Assembly (NCBI GenBank): GCA_022703585.1 | Contig: JAKLDJ010000004.1 | Coordinates: 135,594-199,593, forward strand | DNA length: 64,000 nt | Reading direction: 5' to 3' | Source of the DNA: Candidatus Omnitrophota bacterium | GTDB lineage: Bacteria; Omnitrophota; Gorgyraeia; Zapsychrales; JAKLDJ01 | Part shown: piece after piece, positions 60,067 through 64,000 of the stretch | How positions within the stretch are numbered: position 1 is the first letter of the stretch | Layout of the letters: each line of letters begins with the position of its first letter | Translations under genes and position numbers: made by a program | Notes under the pieces: model-generated | The model's input: only the letters and a program-made list of their open reading frames with translations | Database searches by the model: none | Told to the model about the DNA's origin: nothing

Positions 60067-61275
60067 CTAAGCCAATAAAATTATGCGAAGATCCTCGCAG
60101 ATTTTATCCCAACTATATTTTTCTTCGATAAATCGGCGGCTTTCTTTCTCGATTGAGCGGCGCAGGTTTTCATCTTTCAACAACCGGATAACCTGGTCGG
60201 CAAAGATTTGTGGTGCATCCGCCAACAGAATATGCTTTTCAGGAACGGCCTCAATCCCTTCTGCCCCAATGCGCGTGGAAACAACAGTCTTACCCATTGC
60301 CATCGCTTCCAAAATCTTAAGCCGCGTACCGCTCCCCACCCGTAACGGAACGACAAAACAGATGCTTTGCCAGACCAGCGGCTGGACATCGTCGACAAAC
60401 CCGGTAACATGAATCGATGTATCCGACTCTGGCAGAGCTTTAATCTCATCGGTCGGCCCTTTGCCGACTATCCAAAAACTAACGTTTGGTATCTCCTTTT
60501 TTATAAGCGGGTAAATCTCCTTAACAAAATAAAGAACCGCATCCCGATTAGGAAACCAGCTCATCAGCCCCGTATAAATCAACCGGTTAGGCTCCGGCTG
60601 AGCATTGTTCAGGCAGAAATATTTGGTATCAACGCCGTTTGGCACAACATCGACTTTTACATTTAAGGTCTTGGCAACCACTCCTTGCTTATCTTCGTTA
60701 GAGCAGACAAGAACCTGATTGAATCTTTGCCAAGTTCGGCGTTCGTAGCTTTTCATTTTGGAGCATTCGATCAATGCGAATATCTTTCGTAATATTTGGC
60801 GCTCGATTCCGGCATAACGCCCGATAATCGTTGATTCAATATTATGTTCGTTAAGGATCATGCGGATATTTGTCTCCGGAATATTAATTGCCTGATGAAT
60901 CCCGTCACAAAGAATCGCATCAAAATTTTCCTTGTTAAGAAGTTCTTTCATTTTCTGTTTCATCAACGGACAATAGCGCGATCTGATCGAATACGGCAGC
61001 GGTGAAAAAAGGCTTAAGAATCCTGCCGCCAAACGTCCCAGACCCTCTTGCTTTAGTGGAACAGGAACAATCTCGATTGATTCACAAACCTGTTCGAGGC
61101 CCGACGCTAAGAGCTGAGAGCTGACAGCTGAGAGCTGAGAGCTTGGCGTCTCTGACTGACAAACAAGCGTAACCTTATGCGTCCTGGCTAATCCTTTTAA
61201 GATATGCAAGGTGCGCACCCGGTGCCCGTTATCCGGAGGAAAAGGCAATTCTTTAGTTATAAAAAAAATTCTCAT
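60067..61275 (-). CDS. Glycosyltransferase family 4, exosortase-locus type
   Basis: 402 residues. MRIFFITKELPFPPDNGHRV opens a GT-B fold of the branch often found with PEP-CTERM/EpsH loci; VPNGVDTKYFC, SFWIVGKGPTDEIKALP, and RVGSGTRLKILEAMAMGKTV near residue 320 are donor-binding blocks. Residues about 43-57 (PSSQLSAVSSQLLASG) are coded by a seven-base tandem repeat and look like an in-frame insertion in the loop after the first strand-helix pair. Confidence 0.9.
   Translation of the reverse strand: MRIFFITKELPFPPDNGHRVRTLHILKGLARTHKVTLVCQSETPSSQLSAVSSQLLASGLEQVCESIEIVPVPLKQEGLGRLAAGFLSLFSPLPYSIRSRYCPLMKQKMKELLNKENFDAILCDGIHQAINIPETNIRMILNEHNIESTIIGRYAGIERQILRKIFALIECSKMKSYERRTWQRFNQVLVCSNEDKQGVVAKTLNVKVDVVPNGVDTKYFCLNNAQPEPNRLIYTGLMSWFPNRDAVLYFVKEIYPLIKKEIPNVSFWIVGKGPTDEIKALPESDTSIHVTGFVDDVQPLVWQSICFVVPLRVGSGTRLKILEAMAMGKTVVSTRIGAEGIEAVPEKHILLADAPQIFADQVIRLLKDENLRRSIEKESRRFIEEKYSWDKICEDLRIILLA
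61103..61150. repeat. Seven-base tandem repeat (AGCTGAG) within a coding region
   Basis: Four copies AGCTGAG/AGCTGAC (61112-61139) plus a partial one, framed by GACGC (61103) and GCGTC (61146-61150). The whole is 48 bases, so the frame of the glycosyltransferase gene is kept. Confidence 0.8.
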
Positions 61276-61277
61276 GG

Positions 61278-62387
61278 CTATTTCATGCCCACAACTGATT
61301 GATACACCTTGCGATACTGTTCAACCATCTTTTCACTCGAGAAATTTTGCTGAACATAGACAAAAGCATTCTCGGCAAACATTTTAAACTTTGCGTGATT
61401 CTCGACAAAATCAGTTAATTTCGCAATTAAAACGCGAAGATTATTTTTCTCAATTAAAATCCCGGTTTTTTCATGTTCAATTAATTTAGGAACACCGCCG
61501 ACACGCGTGCTGATAACAGGCACCCATGAGGCCATAGCCTCAAGAATAGTCAATGGAATCCCTTCGGTCTCAGACGTTAAAACAAAAATATCCATCGCCT
61601 GGTAAACCGGCGGCATATCCGCTATAAATCCGGGGAATATAATTCTATCTTTCAATCGATAGCTCTCCGCCATCAACTTAAGCTTTCGTTCTTCAGGCCC
61701 GCACCCGACAATCATAAGTTTTAGCTGGCTGTATTTTGGGGCTAATTCCTTGAAGGCATCGATCAGCATCATCTGATTCTTTTCTTTGCTCAAACGCCCG
61801 ACGGTGCCAATAACAATTTCATTTTCCCGAATGCCGCATTGCTGACGCACCCCTGCGCCCTTATCCCGGTTTCTTACAAATGCTTTAATATTAATTCCGT
61901 TTGGAATAACGTGTTTTTTCTTATCCGATAACCCCACGAGAACACTATTTGAAACAACCACCACAGCCGGAAAGAATCTCTTCAGAACAAATCTGTCAAT
62001 TTTCTCATAGATGCTGACAGCCTGCGTCGCATCGGTGTAGCCATGAGCCGTGGCCATGATCGGTTTATGCGCTATTTTACAAGCGATAAGACCCAGCATA
62101 TTCGCTTTGTAGTTGTGTGTATGGAGCACATCAATGGAATTTTTTCTTAGATAGCTGGCGAGGCGGCCTACTGCACCAAAATCAAAGCGTCCATCGCTCT
62201 CCAGGATAAAAGTTGGCAAATGCAGTTCCTTAGCTTTTTCTAGAACCGCAATTTCTTTCATGTGGAAATCCCTGATAACGCCCACAACGGAAACATCGCG
62301 CTCATTATTCATCGATTGCGCTAATGTCAAAAGCACATTCTCCGCGCCAAAAAGCCCGCCGCTACTAATTAAATGCAGAATCTTCAT
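61278..62387 (-). CDS. Glycosyltransferase family 4
   Basis: 369 residues from ATG 62387, which overlaps the stop of the preceding gene (ATGA); the frame is open to 62438 but inside that gene. MKILHLISSGGLFGAENVLL at the N-terminus, HTHNYKANMLGLIAC near residue 88, IGTVGRLSKEKNQMMLIDAF near residue 193 and LTSETEGIPLTILEAMASWV near residue 277 (the ExxxxxxxE donor motif). It transfers a sugar to a lipid-linked glycan in the exopolysaccharide pathway. Confidence 0.92.
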   Translation of the reverse strand: MKILHLISSGGLFGAENVLLTLAQSMNNERDVSVVGVIRDFHMKEIAVLEKAKELHLPTFILESDGRFDFGAVGRLASYLRKNSIDVLHTHNYKANMLGLIACKIAHKPIMATAHGYTDATQAVSIYEKIDRFVLKRFFPAVVVVSNSVLVGLSDKKKHVIPNGINIKAFVRNRDKGAGVRQQCGIRENEIVIGTVGRLSKEKNQMMLIDAFKELAPKYSQLKLMIVGCGPEERKLKLMAESYRLKDRIIFPGFIADMPPVYQAMDIFVLTSETEGIPLTILEAMASWVPVISTRVGGVPKLIEHEKTGILIEKNNLRVLIAKLTDFVENHAKFKMFAENAFVYVQQNFSSEKMVEQYRKVYQSVVGMK

Positions 62388-64000
62388 TTTGAACCTGAAA
62401 TAATAATGTCCGCCAGGGTGCGTCTCGCCTGCTCCCATTTATCCGGATCAATTGACCAACTTATATCCGCATGAACATATGTTGGATCCTTGGGGTCAGT
62501 TACGCCCACTTCCCATAATACTTTGGGAATCATTTCCTGGACCAGTACGTCAACGGCCACCGGGTTAACTTTATGCGCCATCGCAAGATAATCCATGTCT
62601 TGAATGCCCCGACGCCAGAATTTTAAGCGAAGGCTCGCTATCGGTCCGGCGATACCGTAATTGTCTTCAGGAAAACGCATTTCAGTGCCGGGATAAAAAA
62701 GCACACCATCGCCGTTATTGTAATCGGGACCTGTTTCTCCATATTTTAGGTGGAGCTTATCCCCTTTTCTTCCGAAGGTCCAGGCGGTTTGGAAAACGTT
62801 GGTCTCCACCGAAACATGAGAGGTGTTTTTGTAGTGGGTTGACTGCCAGTAAAACCAGCGGCCGATTTTGTGCTTAAATTGAGTCCAAGCGATTACCCGC
62901 AATGCCACACCATCGTCCTCGGTGGCAAAAGAACCAGTCATAGGACGTTTACCGTTATAAGCCCAAATACTTTTACCTTCCTTCTGCCATTGCTTGAATA
63001 CCGGTTCCCATACGAATTTATCCCCCCGCATATCAAACCCAATATCAACCGAGGGCATACGATCTTGAATCTGTGGTAGCCCGCTGGTCACCAGGGTTTT
63101 TAACCTACTTCCCGGCCCGGGGTTTTGTTTAATCGTCGAAGCCCATTTTTCAATTTTAACAGAATCCTCTTGTTTTGGTTCATCACTAAGATATAGAAAA
63201 TATCCAACTCCGGGTAAAAGTTTTTCAAACCAGCTTACAATTCGATCACTGCGTTGCCACATATCGATGGGATTATCCTCATCCCAAGCATTTTTCCAAC
63301 TTCCGTAAGTCCCGACAGAATAGATGCCGCTAGATACGCCTACACCAAAGCCGTCATATCCACGTTCACGCCCAAAAGCAGAACCATTTAAGACCTGCGC
63401 CCAACGAAAGGTATAATTATCCCTCCAAGCTTGCAGCCGATCAAAATCAAGACCTACACCATCATCAATCAGAGATATCTTATGGCGATGTGCCAGAAGG
63501 TGATGAGCAAACCAGACATCCTCCATCCGCTTATTTTCTTTGATTGTAAAATCTTTCGGCTTCGGCCACTTGGCGCCAAAATAACGATCGTTAATATCCT
63601 CGTCGCTGTAATATACCATGGTCTTCGCCGAAGGCACATCCGGCAGGGTAAACAGCAGAACTTTTAAGGTAACGGGAATGCTGATTTCCTGAATATCCGG
63701 GCCTGTAATTTTAACTTGTCCGCTAAAAATTCCCTCCGGAACGTCTTTGGGAATATAAATATCCACCCAAATACTCTGGTTCTCCCTTTTGGCAATTGAA
63801 AAAGGATTTACCAGCTCAAGCGGAACCGCAATATCCGGATAGTATTTATTAGCATCAGAACGGTCTTTGAATAAACCGCTCGATTTCCCTTTTGGTAACG
63901 TATACGGCAAACGAAACCGTTGGGGTACGTGTCGCTCGTCATAGTCCGGCTCATAGGAGAGCCGGCTTACGCCTTTAATTTGTAAATACCTGACAAAGAA
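62384..64000 (-). CDS. DUF4091 (glycoside-hydrolase-like) protein, N-terminus beyond window
   Basis: 538 residues are visible, and the frame is open to the last base, so a TTG at 63910 is not the start. YEPDYDERHVPQRFRLP, a beta-sandwich domain (VDIYIPKDVPEGIFSGQVKI), then a TIM-barrel-like part with LYLSDEPKQEDSVKIEKWAS, DIGFDMRGDKFVWEP and GVALRVIAWTQFKHKIGRWF, are the DUF4091 pattern related to GH123-like enzymes. LSDEP may carry an acidic catalytic residue. It could trim or modify the exopolysaccharide. The gene reads into the glycosyltransferase with a four-base overlap. Confidence 0.87.
   Translation of the reverse strand, partial: FFVRYLQIKGVSRLSYEPDYDERHVPQRFRLPYTLPKGKSSGLFKDRSDANKYYPDIAVPLELVNPFSIAKRENQSIWVDIYIPKDVPEGIFSGQVKITGPDIQEISIPVTLKVLLFTLPDVPSAKTMVYYSDEDINDRYFGAKWPKPKDFTIKENKRMEDVWFAHHLLAHRHKISLIDDGVGLDFDRLQAWRDNYTFRWAQVLNGSAFGRERGYDGFGVGVSSGIYSVGTYGSWKNAWDEDNPIDMWQRSDRIVSWFEKLLPGVGYFLYLSDEPKQEDSVKIEKWASTIKQNPGPGSRLKTLVTSGLPQIQDRMPSVDIGFDMRGDKFVWEPVFKQWQKEGKSIWAYNGKRPMTGSFATEDDGVALRVIAWTQFKHKIGRWFYWQSTHYKNTSHVSVETNVFQTAWTFGRKGDKLHLKYGETGPDYNNGDGVLFYPGTEMRFPEDNYGIAGPIASLRLKFWRRGIQDMDYLAMAHKVNPVAVDVLVQEMIPKVLWEVGVTDPKDPTYVHADISWSIDPDKWEQARRTLADIIISGSK

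Noticed and set aside
1-64000. CRISPR arrays, rRNA genes, phage genes
   Set aside because: No regular direct repeats with spacers, no rRNA stretches and no capsid, terminase or integrase proteins were seen on either strand.

Overview
The window looks like a chromosomal segment of a Gram-negative, diderm bacterium. The combination of exosortase/PEP-CTERM sorting, pseudopilin genes behind a c-di-GMP riboswitch, several PilZ proteins, GldA/F/G-like ABC genes, a PPi-type phosphofructokinase and tRNAs of mixed CCA status fits Candidatus Omnitrophota or a related PVC/deep-branching lineage. That placement is inference; there is no rRNA here to confirm it. No CRISPR array, prophage or classical insertion sequence was seen.

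Layout. (1) 1-8000, plus strand: surface-glycan genes, namely the end of a flippase, an AsnB-type amidotransferase, four glycosyltransferases and two FkbM methyltransferases, closed by a strong bidirectional terminator. (2) 8092-12479: phosphofructokinase (minus strand), then a GldA/GldF/GldG-like ABC system. (3) 12530-13189: a tRNA operon (Thr, Tyr, Gly) with its own promoter and an unusual array of inverted repeats in the first spacer. (4) 13238-17269: a polytopic membrane protein, two PilZ proteins, GpsA and tRNA-Pro. (5) 17256-27127: an aspartate-family and branched-chain amino acid operon (hom, thrC, coaB, a phosphoglycerate-mutase-like probable homoserine kinase, lysC, cimA), followed by valS. 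(6) 27133-30107: promoter, enlarged GEMM-I (c-di-GMP) riboswitch, terminator and four pilin-type/assembly genes. (7) 30118-33999: nadC, a secreted helical protein, a third PilZ protein and a CPBP protease. (8) 34023-43205: a three-subunit molybdenum hydroxylase with MocA-like and XdhC-like maturation genes, some envelope genes and a DUF134 regulator. (9) 43404-48914, minus strand: a membrane protein, a TPR protein, a soluble GAF histidine kinase, a sigma-54 response regulator and a PocR-GAF sensor. (10) 49270-64000, minus strand: an exopolysaccharide/exosortase region with eight tandem PEP-CTERM proteins, a sugar transferase carrying an internal PEP-CTERM-like segment behind a near-perfect sigma-54 promoter, EpsI, exosortase, glycosyltransferases, a deacetylase-like protein and a partial DUF4091 protein.

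How it may work together. The sigma-54 activator and its kinase lie just downstream of the PEP-CTERM operon, and that operon starts at a -24/-12 promoter, so a local two-component system probably switches on the exported PEP-CTERM proteins. Glycosyltransferases and the phosphoglycosyltransferase make a surface polymer, and the exosortase anchors or transfers the PEP-CTERM proteins during export. c-di-GMP appears as a second theme through the riboswitch and three PilZ proteins. The most unusual items are the internal PEP-CTERM segment in a sugar transferase, the riboswitch with two hairpins inserted at its ligand-binding junction, the inverted-repeat array that reaches into tRNA-Tyr, and a putative four-helix-bundle-protein element with a nearby gene-less counterpart.
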